Origin: Marinobacter sediminum
GTDB lineage: Bacteria > Pseudomonadota > Gammaproteobacteria > Pseudomonadales > Oleiphilaceae
DNA: 64,000 bases
NCBI RefSeq assembly: GCF_016820575.1
Contig: NZ_JAEMQH010000001.1
Span: forward strand, 1 to 64,000
Direction of reading: 5' to 3'
Position 1 is the stretch's first letter, and every line of letters starts with the position of its first letter. The position numbers were made by a program, and so were the translations under genes. Below, one piece after another: positions 28,399 through 40,296 of this stretch. The notes beneath the pieces were generated by a model, which did not search any database, had not been told where the DNA came from, and was given only the letters and a program-made list of their open reading frames with translations.

Positions 28399-28910
28399 TG
28401 ACCACGGACGCCTTTATTGGTCTCGGCAGCAACCTTGAAAACCCGGCAGCACAGCTGGCTCAGGCAGTTGCCGCCCTGGCCAGCCTGCCGGATTCAGTGC
28501 TGGTGGCGCAGTCGCCCTTTTACGCCAGCCGCCCGGTTGGCCCGCAGGATCAGCCGGACTTCGTCAATGGCGCGGTCTGGCTGCGCACCACCCTGCGCCC
28601 CCACGAGCTGCTTGACCACCTACAGACCATCGAACAGCGCCATGGCCGTGAGCGGCTCAGGCACTGGGGACCGAGAACACTGGATCTGGATCTGCTGATA
28701 TTTGGCAGCCAGACCCTGGCTGACGAGCGCCTGACCGTCCCCCACAAAGAACTTCCGAACCGGGATTTTGTACTTCAGCCCCTACTGGACTTAGAGCCCG
28801 CCCTGACCCTGCCCGATGGCCGCACCGTCAAGGAACTGCGCCAGCATTGCCCCGACAACGATCTGCGCAAGTTGCCGCCAGTGGCGCGGGAACCCTTCAC
28901 TCCGTCGTGA
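28398..28910 (+). CDS. folK: 2-amino-4-hydroxy-6-hydroxymethyldihydropteridine pyrophosphokinase
   Basis: Folate synthesis HPPK, 170 aa, transferring pyrophosphate from ATP to the pterin. It has the N-terminal FIGLGSNLENP, the substrate motif RPVGPQDQPDFVNGAV and the signature RHWGPRTLDLDLLIFG, then VPHKELPNRDFVLQPL. This is the canonical pcnB-linked copy; a second homologue lies at 32410-32934. Translation is probably coupled to pcnB. Confidence 0.95.
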   Translation: MTTDAFIGLGSNLENPAAQLAQAVAALASLPDSVLVAQSPFYASRPVGPQDQPDFVNGAVWLRTTLRPHELLDHLQTIEQRHGRERLRHWGPRTLDLDLLIFGSQTLADERLTVPHKELPNRDFVLQPLLDLEPALTLPDGRTVKELRQHCPDNDLRKLPPVAREPFTPS

Positions 28911-29089
28911 ACCGCGCTCACGCCGTCCTCCCACTAATTTCCAGCAACGCCCGGCCAGGCACTGACTGCACCGGTCCAACGGGGCCCGTGCTACTATTGC
29001 CTCAAACATAGCCCCGGATTACCCTTAGCACTGTACGCCGGCAGACCCCGGCCCGGTCTTGGCCCATCCACCCACAAGGCAAGGATTTT

Positions 29090-29884
29090 ATGGCTGTTAC
29101 CATCAATACCCTTCGGGAATACAAACAAAAGGGCGAAGCCTTTTCCGTCCTGACTTCTTACGATGCCACCTTTGCCCAGGTGGTCAGTGAAGCGGGTGTC
29201 GATGTCATCCTGATCGGAGACTCGCTGGGCATGGTGCTGCAGGGCCACGACAGCACCCTGCCGGTCACCATGGACCAGATGGTTTATCACACCAATTGCG
29301 TCGCCAAGGGTAATGCCGGTGCCTTAATCATGGCCGACATGCCGTTCATGACCTACGGCACCGTGGACGCAGCCCTGGAAAATGCGGCCGAACTGATGCG
29401 TGCCGGCGCCCACCTGGTCAAGCTCGAAGGCACCGATTGGATGAAAGACACCATCCATGCTTTGAGCGAGCGTGGCGTACCCGTATGCGCGCACCTGGGC
29501 CTGACCCCTCAGTTCGTCAACAAGTTCGGTGGCTACAAGGTGCAGGGCCGCAACGAGAAAGCAGCAGAAATGATGATCGAACACGCCTGCGAACTGGAAG
29601 CGGCCGGTGCTGACCTGATCCTGCTTGAGTGCGTACCCGCACCCCTGGCCGCCCGCATCACCCAGGCCGTCAAAGCGCCGGTCATTGGCATTGGCGCTGG
29701 CGCCGATACCGACGGCCAGGTGCTGGTCCTGCACGATATGCTGGGTGTCACCACCGGGCGCAAACCCCGATTTGTGAAGAACTTCCTGGCCGAGACCAAT
29801 TCCGTCCAGGAGGCCATTGAGGCCTACGTGAGCGCCGTGCGCGCACGAACTTTCCCCGCCGAGGAGCATACGTTCAAGGCATGA
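29090..29884 (+). CDS. panB: 3-methyl-2-oxobutanoate hydroxymethyltransferase
   Basis: First committed step of pantothenate synthesis: methylene-THF-dependent hydroxymethylation of 2-oxoisovalerate to ketopantoate. TIM-barrel enzyme of 264 aa with [11 protein letters not shown], the metal-site [18 protein letters not shown] and the C-terminal [20 protein letters not shown]. It overlaps panC by ATGA. Its folate cofactor links it to the neighbouring folK. Confidence 0.97.
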   Translation: MAVTINTLREYKQKGEAFSVLTSYDATFAQVVSEAGVDVILIGDSLGMVLQGHDSTLPVTMDQMVYHTNCVAKGNAGALIMADMPFMTYGTVDAALENAAELMRAGAHLVKLEGTDWMKDTIHALSERGVPVCAHLGLTPQFVNKFGGYKVQGRNEKAAEMMIEHACELEAAGADLILLECVPAPLAARITQAVKAPVIGIGAGADTDGQVLVLHDMLGVTTGRKPRFVKNFLAETNSVQEAIEAYVSAVRARTFPAEEHTFKA

Positions 29885-30729
29885 GAACCGTACATTCCCT
29901 GAAAGAACTTCGCACCATCCTCCGCGGCTATCGACGCCAGGGCAAAACCATTGGCCTGGTGCCGACGATGGGCAACCTCCACGAGGGCCACATATCCCTT
30001 GTGCGCAAAGCCGCGGAAGCGGCGGACGTGGTGGTCACCAGCATTTTCGTAAACCCGATGCAGTTCGGGGCTGGCGAAGATCTGGACACCTACCCGCGCA
30101 CACTGACGGAAGATCAGGAGCAGCTAGAAGCTGCCGGCAACACCCTGGTGTTCGCCCCCGGTGTGGAGGAGGTCTATCCCGAAGGGCTGGCCTTGCAAAC
30201 CCAGGTGGTGGTTCCAGAAGTCAGCGACGGTCATTGTGGCGCCAGCCGCCCCGGTCATTTCGAGGGTGTGGCAACGGTAGTCACCATGCTCCTGAACATG
30301 GTTCAGCCAGACGTCGCGGTGTTTGGCGAAAAGGACTTCCAGCAGCTCGCGGTAATCCGGAAACTGGTCCGCGACCTTATGCTACCGGTGGAAGTCGTGG
30401 GCGCGCCCACCATCCGGGAAGACGACGGCCTGGCCAAGAGCTCCCGAAATGGTTATCTAACAGCGAGCGAACGCAAAATCGCCCCGGTGGTCTACCAGAC
30501 CCTGCAAGCAACCGCCCGCGAACTAGCCGGGGGGCGTTCGGATTTCCAGAGCCTGGAGGAAGAAGCCCGCAACCGCCTTGCCGAGGCCGGCCTGCGGCCG
30601 GACTATTTCAACATCGTTAATAGCCAAACCCTGAAGCCGGCCAGCACCGACGACACCGACATTACCCTGCTGGTGGCAGCCTTCCTGGGCACCACCCGTC
30701 TGATCGACAACCTGTCAATGAATCGCTAA
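29881..30729 (+). CDS. panC: Pantothenate synthetase (pantoate--beta-alanine ligase)
   Basis: ATP-dependent ligation of pantoate and beta-alanine, 282 aa. The HIGH-like motif is in [18 protein letters not shown], followed by [10 protein letters not shown], the FGEKDFQQL core and the KMSKS-like [11 protein letters not shown]. Start overlaps the panB stop (ATGA), the usual coupling of panBC. Confidence 0.97.
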   Translation: MRTVHSLKELRTILRGYRRQGKTIGLVPTMGNLHEGHISLVRKAAEAADVVVTSIFVNPMQFGAGEDLDTYPRTLTEDQEQLEAAGNTLVFAPGVEEVYPEGLALQTQVVVPEVSDGHCGASRPGHFEGVATVVTMLLNMVQPDVAVFGEKDFQQLAVIRKLVRDLMLPVEVVGAPTIREDDGLAKSSRNGYLTASERKIAPVVYQTLQATARELAGGRSDFQSLEEEARNRLAEAGLRPDYFNIVNSQTLKPASTDDTDITLLVAAFLGTTRLIDNLSMNR

Positions 30730-30765
30730 GACAATACTCAGTAAATCACGGAAAAGGATGTTCTG

Positions 30766-32427
30766 ATGTCTGATCGCGCGTCCCAACTGACCTCCTTCCC
30801 GGAGTGGCAGGCGCTGGAGCAACACCGGCTGCACATGCAGTCGGTGTCGATGAAGCAGCTATTTACCGAGGACCCAGAGCGGGCCAGCCGCTACTTCATC
30901 AAGGGCGCGGGAATATCCCTGGATTTTTCCAAGAACCGCATCACCGACGAAACCCTGAGCGCCCTGCTGGCGCTGGCCGAACGCTGTGGCCTGCCGGCAC
31001 GCCGGGACGCCCTGCTGCGCGGCGAGCCGGTCAACCGCACCGAACAACGTCCAGCCCTGCACACGGCCCTGAGACACCCTGGCGACGCCTCGATCATGGT
31101 AGACGGCGTCGATGTGGTGGCCGAGGTCCAGCACACTCTGGAGCGGATGGAAGCGGTGGTCACCAACGTTCTGAATCAGTCCCAAACCGGATACAGCGGC
31201 AAGGCCTTCACCGATGTGGTCAGCATCGGCATTGGCGGTTCCTATCTCGGACCGAAGCTGGTCAATGAGGCCCTTCAGCCTTACTGGCAGGGCGGCATGC
31301 GCTGCCACTTTGTCGCCAACATCGACGGCACCGACATCCTGGAAGTGCTCCGGCAGGTGAACCCGGAAACCACCCTGTTCCTGATCCAGTCGAAATCATT
31401 CCGAACCCAGGAAACCCTGGAGAACAGCACCGTGGCGCGGCAATGGCTGGTGGATTATTGTGGAGACGACTCAGCGGTGGCCAAGCACTTCCTGGCGGTT
31501 ACCGCCAACGTGCCGGGCGCGGAAAGCTTTGGCATCCACGCCGAGCAGGTGTTTCCGATGTGGGACTGGGTTGGCGGGCGCTACTCGCTGTGGTCCGCCA
31601 TTGGCCTGCCGGTGGCACTGACCATCGGCATGGACAACTTCCGGCGTCTGTTGGCGGGCGCCCATGCCATGGACAGCCACTTCCAGGATGCGCCACTGGC
31701 GCTGAATCTGCCCGTGGTCATGGGCTTACTGGGTGTCTGGTACAACAATTTCTGGAACGCTCACACCCACGCCATCCTGCCGTATGACCAATACCTGCGC
31801 AGCCTTCCGGATCACCTCCAGCAACTGGACATGGAAAGCAATGGCAAGAGTGTGACCGAGACCGGAGAACCGCTGGCCTGCGAGTCGGGCCCGATCATCT
31901 GGGGTGGAACCGGCTCCAATGGCCAGCACGCCTATCACCAGCTGATCCATCAAGGCACCCGGCTGATTCCGGCCGACTTCATCATTCCGCTGAAAACCCA
32001 CAACCCGGTGGCCACGCACCACGCCGACCTGTTTGCCAACTGCCTGAGCCAAAGCCAGGCAATGATGGCGGGCAAATCACTGGCGGAGGCCCGGGCCGAA
32101 CTGGCAGCAGAGGGGCTTTCGGAATCGGAGATTGAGCAGCTGGCGCCCCATAAGGTGATTTCCGGCAACAAACCGAGCAACACCCTGGTTTTGGAGCAGG
32201 TTACTCCTGAGAGCGTGGGGGCACTGATCGCCCTGTACGAGCATCGAACCTTTGTCCAGGGAGTCATCTGGGGCGTGGATTCGTTTGATCAATGGGGCGT
32301 GGAGCTAGGCAAACAGCTAGGCAAGGAAATTTTGCCCCGCCTGCTCGGGAAGGATACGCAGGTCACTGGTAGCGACAGCTCAACCGACCACTTGGTTAAG
32401 CTGTTCCGGTCAGTCGGCGACTACTGA
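30766..32427 (+). CDS. pgi: Glucose-6-phosphate isomerase
   Basis: Interconverts glucose-6-P and fructose-6-P, 553 aa. Signatures are SIGIGGSYLGPKLV, the loop SKSFRTQETL, the family motif DWVGGRYSLWSAIGLPV and the C-terminal VDSFDQWGVELGKQLG. It follows panC by 36 bases, the order seen in Pseudomonas (PA4727-PA4732). The 3' end overlaps the convergent folK2 gene by 18 bases. Confidence 0.97.
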   Translation: MSDRASQLTSFPEWQALEQHRLHMQSVSMKQLFTEDPERASRYFIKGAGISLDFSKNRITDETLSALLALAERCGLPARRDALLRGEPVNRTEQRPALHTALRHPGDASIMVDGVDVVAEVQHTLERMEAVVTNVLNQSQTGYSGKAFTDVVSIGIGGSYLGPKLVNEALQPYWQGGMRCHFVANIDGTDILEVLRQVNPETTLFLIQSKSFRTQETLENSTVARQWLVDYCGDDSAVAKHFLAVTANVPGAESFGIHAEQVFPMWDWVGGRYSLWSAIGLPVALTIGMDNFRRLLAGAHAMDSHFQDAPLALNLPVVMGLLGVWYNNFWNAHTHAILPYDQYLRSLPDHLQQLDMESNGKSVTETGEPLACESGPIIWGGTGSNGQHAYHQLIHQGTRLIPADFIIPLKTHNPVATHHADLFANCLSQSQAMMAGKSLAEARAELAAEGLSESEIEQLAPHKVISGNKPSNTLVLEQVTPESVGALIALYEHRTFVQGVIWGVDSFDQWGVELGKQLGKEILPRLLGKDTQVTGSDSSTDHLVKLFRSVGDY

Positions 32428-32934
32428 AATCTGACGGCCCTGCCAGGTAAAGGACACCGGCCAGAGTTTCTGGTCGGACCGGTAAGCCCGCCACAACTCC
32501 CGATAGCTTTGCCCCGTCACCGGATGCAGGGCCTCGGGCGCAATGTCGGCCAACGGCTGCAGAACGAAGGCGTTCTTCAAGATTTCGCCGCGAGGCAACT
32601 CAACCCCATCGACTATTCCTACCCGGTCGCCATAGGTCAGAATATCCAGATCCAGGGTTCGGGCACTGAACTTGGGCACATCCCGACGGCGACCGTTATC
32701 GGCCTCCAGTTGCTTGAAGCGCTGCGACAGTTCACCCACTGGCAGACCAGTTTTGACGCCAACCACCAGATTCAGAAACGGCGAGCCCTTGAAGCCCACC
32801 GCCTCGCTTTCATAAACCGGTGAAATCTCAAGGCCTCCAAACCAGTTCGCCAGCGCGTCCAGGGCTGCGGTAACGTAACGCTCGCGGTCTACGTTGCTGC
32901 CAATACTGATGTACACCCGGACCTGGTCGGCCAT
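32410..32934 (-). CDS. folK: Second HPPK homologue (folK2)
   Basis: A paralogue of the HPPK at 28398-28910, 174 aa, with ISIGSNVDRERYV, the pterin-binding VGFKGSPFLNLVVGV and the signature FSARTLDLDILTYGD, so it should be active. It is joined directly to folB (folB stop and this ATG share the base 32934), so the two consecutive folate enzymes are made together. The RTLDLD motif is preceded by RRRDVPKFSA instead of a Trp-Gly-Pro, a clear difference from the first copy. Confidence 0.9.
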   Translation of the reverse strand: MADQVRVYISIGSNVDRERYVTAALDALANWFGGLEISPVYESEAVGFKGSPFLNLVVGVKTGLPVGELSQRFKQLEADNGRRRDVPKFSARTLDLDILTYGDRVGIVDGVELPRGEILKNAFVLQPLADIAPEALHPVTGQSYRELWRAYRSDQKLWPVSFTWQGRQISVVAD

Positions 32935-33290
32935 TAACGCGTTCCCCTTTCTATTCGGACACCCACCGCCTGCGCCGCCGGCACCGCTCCGGGTTTTCTC
33001 AGTGTCAGCGCCAGCCAGGTAATTCCAAACTGCCGCTGCAGCTGCGCCGCGAGCTGCTCAGCACCGTGCTCCAGCAACTTGGGCTGAAGTGCTTGCAGGC
33101 AGGATGTGACCAACTCGCTGACCGCGGCATAATCCAGGGCATCTCCGACATCATCCGAGGCACCCGGAACCCGGTTATCCCAAGCCATTTCCAAGTCCAC
33201 AAGCAGGCGCTGGTCGACCTTCCGTTCCCAATCGTAGACACCGACAACGGTCTCAACTACCAGACCTTCAATGAGTACACTGTCTGCCAA
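32934..33290 (-). CDS. folB: Dihydroneopterin aldolase
   Basis: Folate synthesis aldolase/epimerase, 118 aa from the chosen start. The family N-terminus SVLIEGLVVETVVGVYDWER contains the active-site region, followed by LEMAWDN and LDYAAVSE. I chose the TTG at 33290 because GGGAG lies five bases upstream and the length then matches the family. The open frame continues to 33341 with an N-terminal extension that does not look like FolB. Confidence 0.9.
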   Translation of the reverse strand: MADSVLIEGLVVETVVGVYDWERKVDQRLLVDLEMAWDNRVPGASDDVGDALDYAAVSELVTSCLQALQPKLLEHGAEQLAAQLQRQFGITWLALTLRKPGAVPAAQAVGVRIERGTR

Positions 33291-33429
33291 GGGGGCTCCC
33301 GGAGTATTCCACTCTTTGCTGATTGAATAACGCACAACCAACGGATACTGTGATAACGCTGGCCTGTTTTACTGGGTCGGCATTTTCGCATACTACACCC
33401 TGAGACGTCTCCGCCTTCGAGCCGACACC

Positions 33430-34047
33430 ATGAGCCTCCCTTCCGCACTCGCCACCACACTGTCCAGCGACCCGGTTGTCACCGTTCTGCTCTGCTTTGC
33501 CGCCTACCTGGCCGGCTCGGTGCTGTTTGCGCTGCCGGTGTGCCGACTGTGGGCGCTGCCCGATCCACGGGCACAGGGTTCTGGCAATCCTGGTGCCACC
33601 AATGTATACCGCACCGGCGGCTGGGGGCCTGCCCTGATAACACTGGCACTGGATGCAGCCAAAGGCTGGCTCCCCGTCTGGCTGGCCCACAATCTGGGGC
33701 TGTCGGTGATGGCGCAAGCCATAGTGGCACTGTGTGCCGTTACCGGACACATGATTCCCGTGTTCTACCGCTTCAAGGGTGGCAAAGGCGTGGCGACTGC
33801 ACTGGGCGCAGGCCTGGCCCTAGCGCCGATAACCACCTCGCTGATGGCAGCCATCTGGCTGCTGGTGATTTGGCGCTGTCGCATCTCGGCACTGGCGTCG
33901 CTAATCGCCATCGTCTCCGGTCCGATCATCAGCGCCCTGATCGAACCCGACACCCTGGCCTTGTTTGGCTTGCTGGCGCTGCTGATCGTGGTTCGGCACC
34001 GGAATAACCTGATCAGGCTGGCTCAGGGCCGGGAAGCCGGTCTTTAA
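33430..34047 (+). CDS. plsY: Glycerol-3-phosphate acyltransferase PlsY
   Basis: Multi-pass inner-membrane enzyme (205 aa) that acylates glycerol-3-phosphate with acyl-phosphate, the first step of phospholipid synthesis. The three conserved motifs are visible: DPRAQGSGNPGATNVYRTGG, GHMIPVFYRFKGGKGVAT and a C-terminal VVRHRNNLIRL. It is divergent from folB and convergent with tsaD, as in Pseudomonas PA0580-PA0582. Confidence 0.95.
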   Translation: MSLPSALATTLSSDPVVTVLLCFAAYLAGSVLFALPVCRLWALPDPRAQGSGNPGATNVYRTGGWGPALITLALDAAKGWLPVWLAHNLGLSVMAQAIVALCAVTGHMIPVFYRFKGGKGVATALGAGLALAPITTSLMAAIWLLVIWRCRISALASLIAIVSGPIISALIEPDTLALFGLLALLIVVRHRNNLIRLAQGREAGL

Positions 34048-34079
34048 CGCGTCAATTGCCCGCCAGCACAAGGCGTGGG

Positions 34080-35135
34080 CTAATCCACCAAACCGGCTGA
34101 GCGCGGCTCAGTAATGGCCGGCAGGGTGTTCATCGGCCAGCGCGGTACCGCAACAATCTTCTCACCATCCCGCTGCCCTGCCCGCAAGCGCTGGGCGCCG
34201 GCATAGGCAATCATGGCCCCGTTATCGGTGCAGAATTCCGGCCGGGCGTAGAACACCCCAGCCTGCAGCTTGGCGGTCATGGCTTCCAGGGCGGCGCGCA
34301 AGCGCTTGTTGGCGCTGACACCACCAGCAATGACCAGACGCTTGCAGCCGGTCTGCTCAAGGGCTCGCCGACACTTGATGGTCAGGGTCTCAACCACGGC
34401 GGTTTCGAACGCCAGGGCGATGTCGGCGCGGGTCTGGTCATCGAGACCGTCCGCATCCCGGGCTGCACTGACGGTATTCAGGGTAAAGGTCTTCAAACCA
34501 CTGAAACTGAAATCCAGGCCGGGGCGGTCGGTCATCGGGCGCGGGAATCGATAGCGGCCCGGCGTTCCTTTCTCAGCCAGTGCCGCAACCCGCGGCCCGC
34601 CGGGGTAATCCAGCCCGAGCATCTTGGCGGCTTTATCGAAAGCCTCGCCGGCGGCGTCATCCACGGACTCACCCAGCATTTGGTAAGCACCAATACCATC
34701 TACCCGGACCAACTGGGTGTGACCACCCGACACCAGCAACGCGACAAACGGAAAGGCGGGCGGATTGTCCTCCAGCATTGGCGCCAGCAGATGACCCTCC
34801 ATGTGATGCACACCCAGAACTGGCACCCCCAGGGCAAACCCCAAAGAGTGAGCAACCGAGCCACCAACCATCAGCGCACCGACCAAGCCCGGCCCGGCCG
34901 TGTAGGCAATGCCTTCCAGGTCCGCCCGAACCTTGCCGGCCTGGGCCAACACCTGATCGCACAACGGCAGCAGCTTGCGCACATGGTCACGCGATGCCAA
35001 CTCAGGCACCACGCCGCCGTAATCGGCGTGCATGTCGATCTGACTGAACAGGGCGTGCGCCAACAGCCCCTGCTCGCTGTCGAACAGGGCCACGCCGGTT
35101 TCATCACAGGAAGTTTCAATACCGAGAATCAGCAT
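34080..35135 (-). CDS. tsaD: tRNA N6-threonylcarbamoyladenosine transferase TsaD
   Basis: Catalytic subunit of t6A37 tRNA modification, 351 aa. The start [18 protein letters not shown] is the family hallmark. Metal-binding histidines lie in [11 protein letters not shown], with further motifs [19 protein letters not shown] and [13 protein letters not shown]. It is essential in most bacteria. Divergent from rpsU across a 237-bp promoter region. Confidence 0.97.
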   Translation of the reverse strand: MLILGIETSCDETGVALFDSEQGLLAHALFSQIDMHADYGGVVPELASRDHVRKLLPLCDQVLAQAGKVRADLEGIAYTAGPGLVGALMVGGSVAHSLGFALGVPVLGVHHMEGHLLAPMLEDNPPAFPFVALLVSGGHTQLVRVDGIGAYQMLGESVDDAAGEAFDKAAKMLGLDYPGGPRVAALAEKGTPGRYRFPRPMTDRPGLDFSFSGLKTFTLNTVSAARDADGLDDQTRADIALAFETAVVETLTIKCRRALEQTGCKRLVIAGGVSANKRLRAALEAMTAKLQAGVFYARPEFCTDNGAMIAYAGAQRLRAGQRDGEKIVAVPRWPMNTLPAITEPRSAGLVD

Positions 35136-35225
35136 AATATCCGGGCCACGTTAATAGGCATGTGTGGAAAACGCCGCATTTTAGCAGAAACCCGAAACGC
35201 CCTGTCAGATTCATCTGAACAATCA

Positions 35226-35255
35226 TTGACCTTGCCATAACCCAGGCGCTATCAT
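35226..35255 (+). promoter_or_regulatory. Sigma70 promoter of the rpsU-dnaG-rpoD operon
   Basis: TTGACC (35226-35231) and TATCAT (35250-35255), each 5/6 to consensus, with an 18-base spacer, about 120 bases before rpsU. This is the only good match in the tsaD-rpsU interval. Confidence 0.65.
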
Positions 35256-35372
35256 TGCCGCCCTAAAATATGCACTGGTCGAGTTTTAGCCAATCTGACC
35301 AGGGATCGAACCGGTCTGGCGCTGCCAGGCGGATTACATTGAAACCGAATCTATCAGGTAGGTGATTTCCGA

Positions 35373-35588
35373 ATGCCAGCTGTTAAAGTGAAAGAGAATG
35401 AACCGTTTGACGTAGCACTGCGTCGCTTCAAGCGTTCCTGCGAAAAAGCGGGTGTACTTTCTGAAGTACGTCGTCGCGAGCACTACGAGAAGCCGACCGC
35501 TGTTCGTAAGCGCAAAGCAGCCGCTGCCGTTAAGCGTCATCTCAAGAAGCTTCAGCGGGAACAGCGCAAGTTCGAGCGTCTGTACTAA
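35373..35588 (+). CDS. rpsU: 30S ribosomal protein S21
   Basis: A 71-aa basic protein of the small subunit, needed for initiation complex formation. It shows the expected [15 protein letters not shown] and [20 protein letters not shown] pattern. It is the first gene of the macromolecular synthesis operon (rpsU, dnaG, rpoD), which links translation, replication and transcription. Confidence 0.98.
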   Translation: MPAVKVKENEPFDVALRRFKRSCEKAGVLSEVRRREHYEKPTAVRKRKAAAAVKRHLKKLQREQRKFERLY

Positions 35589-35658
35589 GTTATATCGACG
35601 CCGCTTGACTGCAAAGCACTGATTGCCTGTTCAGCCGCAGGCTGCACAGAGCGACTTC

Positions 35659-35695
35659 AAAAATGCCGCCGAGGCCTGGCTTCGGCGGCATTTTT
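35659..35695 (+). terminator. Intra-operon terminator/attenuator between rpsU and dnaG
   Basis: Perfect 14-bp stem AAAAATGCCGCCGA/TCGGCGGCATTTTT with a nine-base loop and T5 at the end. E. coli has a partial terminator at the same point, which keeps primase levels far below S21. I infer the same role. Confidence 0.85.
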
Positions 35696-35741
35696 GGCTA
35701 TGGCTGAACCCGACACAAGTCCCGGTTGATCTGGAGTCTCC

Positions 35742-37469
35742 ATGAGTGGACTGATCCCTCAACGTTTTGTTGAAGACCTGCTTGATCGTCTCGATCTGGC
35801 AGAGCTGATCGGTTCTCGCATCACTCTCAAGAAAGCCGGCGCGAATTACAAGGCGTGCTGCCCGTTTCACGATGAAAAGACGCCGTCCTTCAACGTGCGT
35901 CCGGACAAGGGCTTTTACCACTGCTTCGGCTGTGGCGCCCATGGCGATGCCATCAGTTTCATTCGCGAATTCGAGGGCATAGGCTTCACCGAAGCCGTTG
36001 AAGAACTGGCCAAGCGGGCCGGCCTGGAGGTGCCTTACGACAAGGCCGCCAAGCAGGAGATCCAGCAGGCCCGAACGCTGACCGATGCGCTCGATTTTGC
36101 CAGCCGGTTCTATCAGTCCGCACTGACCAGCCAGCAAGGCGCCTACGCCCGGGATTACCTGCAACAGCGGGGCCTGGACGACGCCATCGTGCAGCAGTAC
36201 CAGATTGGTTACGCGCCTTCGGCCGGGACTGCCCTGTTCGACGCCGCCAGCAAGGACCTGAAAGGCCCTTTGGTGGAAACCGGCACGGTCTCCGACAAGT
36301 ACGGACGGCCCCGGGATCTGTTCCGCAATCGGGTCATGTTCCCGATCCGCAACAGCCGGGGCAAAACCATTGCCTTTGGTGGTCGGACCCTGGGTGACGA
36401 CAAGGCCAAGTACATCAACTCTCCGGAGTCTGATGTCTTTCACAAGAGCCGGGAAATATACGGCCTGTTCGAAGCCAAACAGGCGATACGGCAACTGGAC
36501 AAGCTGCTGGTTGTTGAAGGCTACATGGATGTCATTGCCCTGGCCCAGCACGGCATTCACTACGCCGTCGCAACGCTGGGCACGGCAACCAACCAGGACA
36601 GCCTGACCGCCCTGCTCCGGCAGGTGCGGCACATTGTGTTCTGTTTCGACGGCGACCAGGCCGGGTTCCGTGCCGCTGACCGCGCCATGGACAACGCGCT
36701 TGAGCTGATGGCCGACGGCATGCATCTGCAATTCCTGATGCTGCCTCAGGGCGAGGATCCGGACACGCTGGTGCGCAAGGAAGGCCCGGAGGCGTTCCAG
36801 GCACGAATTGACGGTGCCACTCCACTGTCCCGCTATCTGTTCGACCGGCAGAGTGAGGGTCTGGACCTGCAGCTTCCGGAACATCGGGGCGAGTTAAGGG
36901 CCCGGGTAGAGCCGCTGCTGAACAAGATGCCGAAGAGCACCCTGCGGGATGCCATGTGGCACGAGATGCTCCGGCTGTGCGGCGGCCGCAATCAGTGGCA
37001 AAGCCGGCCGAAAAATCAGGGCGGAAACTGGAAAGACGGTCGACGGGATCGGGTTACCGAAGAGCGCATCGACGTAAAACTCAGCAAAGACAGCATCTTG
37101 TGCCTGGCCTTGCTGGAAGCGCCGGAAATGGCCACCGAAGTGGTCGAGCTGTCGCGGAGTTCGCGCCAGTTTACCCAGGCCCGCAACTTCGCCAGCTGGA
37201 TTCTCGATCAGGAAGTCCGAGATCGGAAATCACTGGTGCGCTGCCTGGCCCTTGATGGCCAGGCCCGAGATCGCTTTTTCCATCTTTTCGATGGCATTGA
37301 GCACATTCCGGCCAGGGAGAGCACGCTGGAGGCGGCACGGGAACTGCTGAGCCCGAACGAAGAATCATCGCGACAACAGCGGCTTGCGGCTCTGTTGCGC
37401 AATTTCTCGAACCTCACAGCCGAGGAACGCAAAGAATTACGAACCCTGAGTAGTGGCACTCAGGAGTAA
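35742..37469 (+). CDS. dnaG: DNA primase
   Basis: Makes RNA primers for replication, 575 aa. N-terminal zinc-binding domain with [12 protein letters not shown] and [11 protein letters not shown]-polymerase (TOPRIM) core with [18 protein letters not shown] and CFDGDQAG; C-terminal DnaB-interaction domain (about 430-575). It is the middle gene of the rpsU operon. Confidence 0.97.
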   Translation: MSGLIPQRFVEDLLDRLDLAELIGSRITLKKAGANYKACCPFHDEKTPSFNVRPDKGFYHCFGCGAHGDAISFIREFEGIGFTEAVEELAKRAGLEVPYDKAAKQEIQQARTLTDALDFASRFYQSALTSQQGAYARDYLQQRGLDDAIVQQYQIGYAPSAGTALFDAASKDLKGPLVETGTVSDKYGRPRDLFRNRVMFPIRNSRGKTIAFGGRTLGDDKAKYINSPESDVFHKSREIYGLFEAKQAIRQLDKLLVVEGYMDVIALAQHGIHYAVATLGTATNQDSLTALLRQVRHIVFCFDGDQAGFRAADRAMDNALELMADGMHLQFLMLPQGEDPDTLVRKEGPEAFQARIDGATPLSRYLFDRQSEGLDLQLPEHRGELRARVEPLLNKMPKSTLRDAMWHEMLRLCGGRNQWQSRPKNQGGNWKDGRRDRVTEERIDVKLSKDSILCLALLEAPEMATEVVELSRSSRQFTQARNFASWILDQEVRDRKSLVRCLALDGQARDRFFHLFDGIEHIPARESTLEAARELLSPNEESSRQQRLAALLRNFSNLTAEERKELRTLSSGTQE

Positions 37470-37474
37470 CAGGA

Positions 37475-37503
37475 CTTGAAACTAGACGCATTGATCACCA
37501 TCT
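37475..37503 (+). promoter_or_regulatory. Sigma32-type heat-shock promoter before rpoD
   Basis: CTTGAAA (37475-37481) is a perfect sigma32 -35 box; after 14 bases CACCATCT (37496-37503) matches 7/8 of the -10 consensus CCCCATnT. It lies 85 bases before the rpoD start. E. coli rpoD also has an internal heat-shock promoter. Confidence 0.7.
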
Positions 37504-37588
37504 AACCATTCGGTGGCAGTGCGACCGAGCGACAGCTATAATGGCTGTTTCACTTTTTTCCTTCTCAAAGCGAGTTCACAGGGTGTCT

Positions 37589-39436
<1,848 letters not shown>

Positions 39437-39449
39437 GGCTCACAACAGT

Positions 39450-39487
39450 AGCGGGCGCCTCACCTCACCGGTATAATGGCGCCCGCT
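39450..39487 (+). terminator. Terminator-like hairpin after rpoD
   Basis: Perfect 10-bp stem AGCGGGCGCC/GGCGCCCGCT. Its loop contains TATAAT (39472-39477), which may be the -10 box of the tRNA gene downstream, so terminator and tRNA promoter appear interleaved. The U-tract is poor (CTGTTT). Confidence 0.6.
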
Positions 39488-39533
39488 CTGTTTCCCCTCC
39501 CGGAAACACCTTTTAAAACAGCAAGTAGTGTAC

Positions 39534-39610
<77 letters not shown>

Positions 39611-39688
39611 TCCTCTTCTTAGCACTCACTTCTTTTGCGATACTTGGCTGTTTGTTTTCGCCTCGGCGCTTTGATAACGCTCTAATGC

Positions 39689-39718
39689 AAAAAAGCCCCG
39701 GTATAACCGGGGCTTTTT
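39689..39718. terminator. Bidirectional terminator after the tRNA
   Basis: Stem GCCCCGGT/ACCGGGGC with an ATA loop, A6 before and T5 after (39689-39718). It serves the tRNA and the convergent PEP-CTERM gene. Confidence 0.9.
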
Positions 39719-39732
39719 CACTCATTAACATA

Positions 39733-40296
39733 TCACGCTTTTTTGAATCGCCGCCTGCATCCCAACGCCGCCAAGCCCAGCCCCATAATGGCCAGCGTAC
39801 CAGGCTCGGGTACCTCAACCGCGCGCCCAATGGGGGCTATGTGACTGATGGTATACCCGTCTCTCGGCAAGTTGAAGCCGGCAGCAAGCACCGACGTATC
39901 GATAACCGCCCAGTTCAGATTAGTCGTGTTTTCGAACAACCCGTACCACTGCGCATTCTTGATAAAGAAATACTCTGTCGGGCTCGACAACTCAAACGCA
40001 ATCACCGAAGAGCTGCCGTTTACCTTCCCATACGACTGGGATTCAACCTTATTACCCTCTTCATAGGTAGTTGGCGCTTTACCCAGGCTCGCTAGAAGGT
40101 TGTTAATCCAACACAGCTCAGTTCTGGGGCTGTTTCCACGGCCGCAAGTACCTGTAGGGCTAGAGTTCAAGTTACTGGTTTGTCCCAGCAATGCATCGGC
40201 ACTCCCAACATCCTGCAGACCTACCAGGTACGCCGACGCTGGGCCTACCCAAGCGAGAGATGCCGCCATCACCAACGATTTTGTTAACGCCTTCAT
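39733..40296 (-). CDS. PEP-CTERM sorting-domain exported protein
   Basis: Exported protein of 187 aa of unknown function. Signal peptide about 1-23 (ending ASA). The last 25 residues form a classic PEP-CTERM tail: VPEPGTLAIMG, a hydrophobic helix, then a basic CRRRFKKA. Such tails are recognised by exosortase, usually in species with exopolysaccharide loci; no exosortase is in the window. ATG 40296 has GGGGAG eight bases upstream. Two cysteines lie in the body (TCGRGN, LCWINN). It stands alone next to a long intergenic region. Confidence 0.85.
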   Translation of the reverse strand: MKALTKSLVMAASLAWVGPASAYLVGLQDVGSADALLGQTSNLNSSPTGTCGRGNSPRTELCWINNLLASLGKAPTTYEEGNKVESQSYGKVNGSSSVIAFELSSPTEYFFIKNAQWYGLFENTTNLNWAVIDTSVLAAGFNLPRDGYTISHIAPIGRAVEVPEPGTLAIMGLGLAALGCRRRFKKA

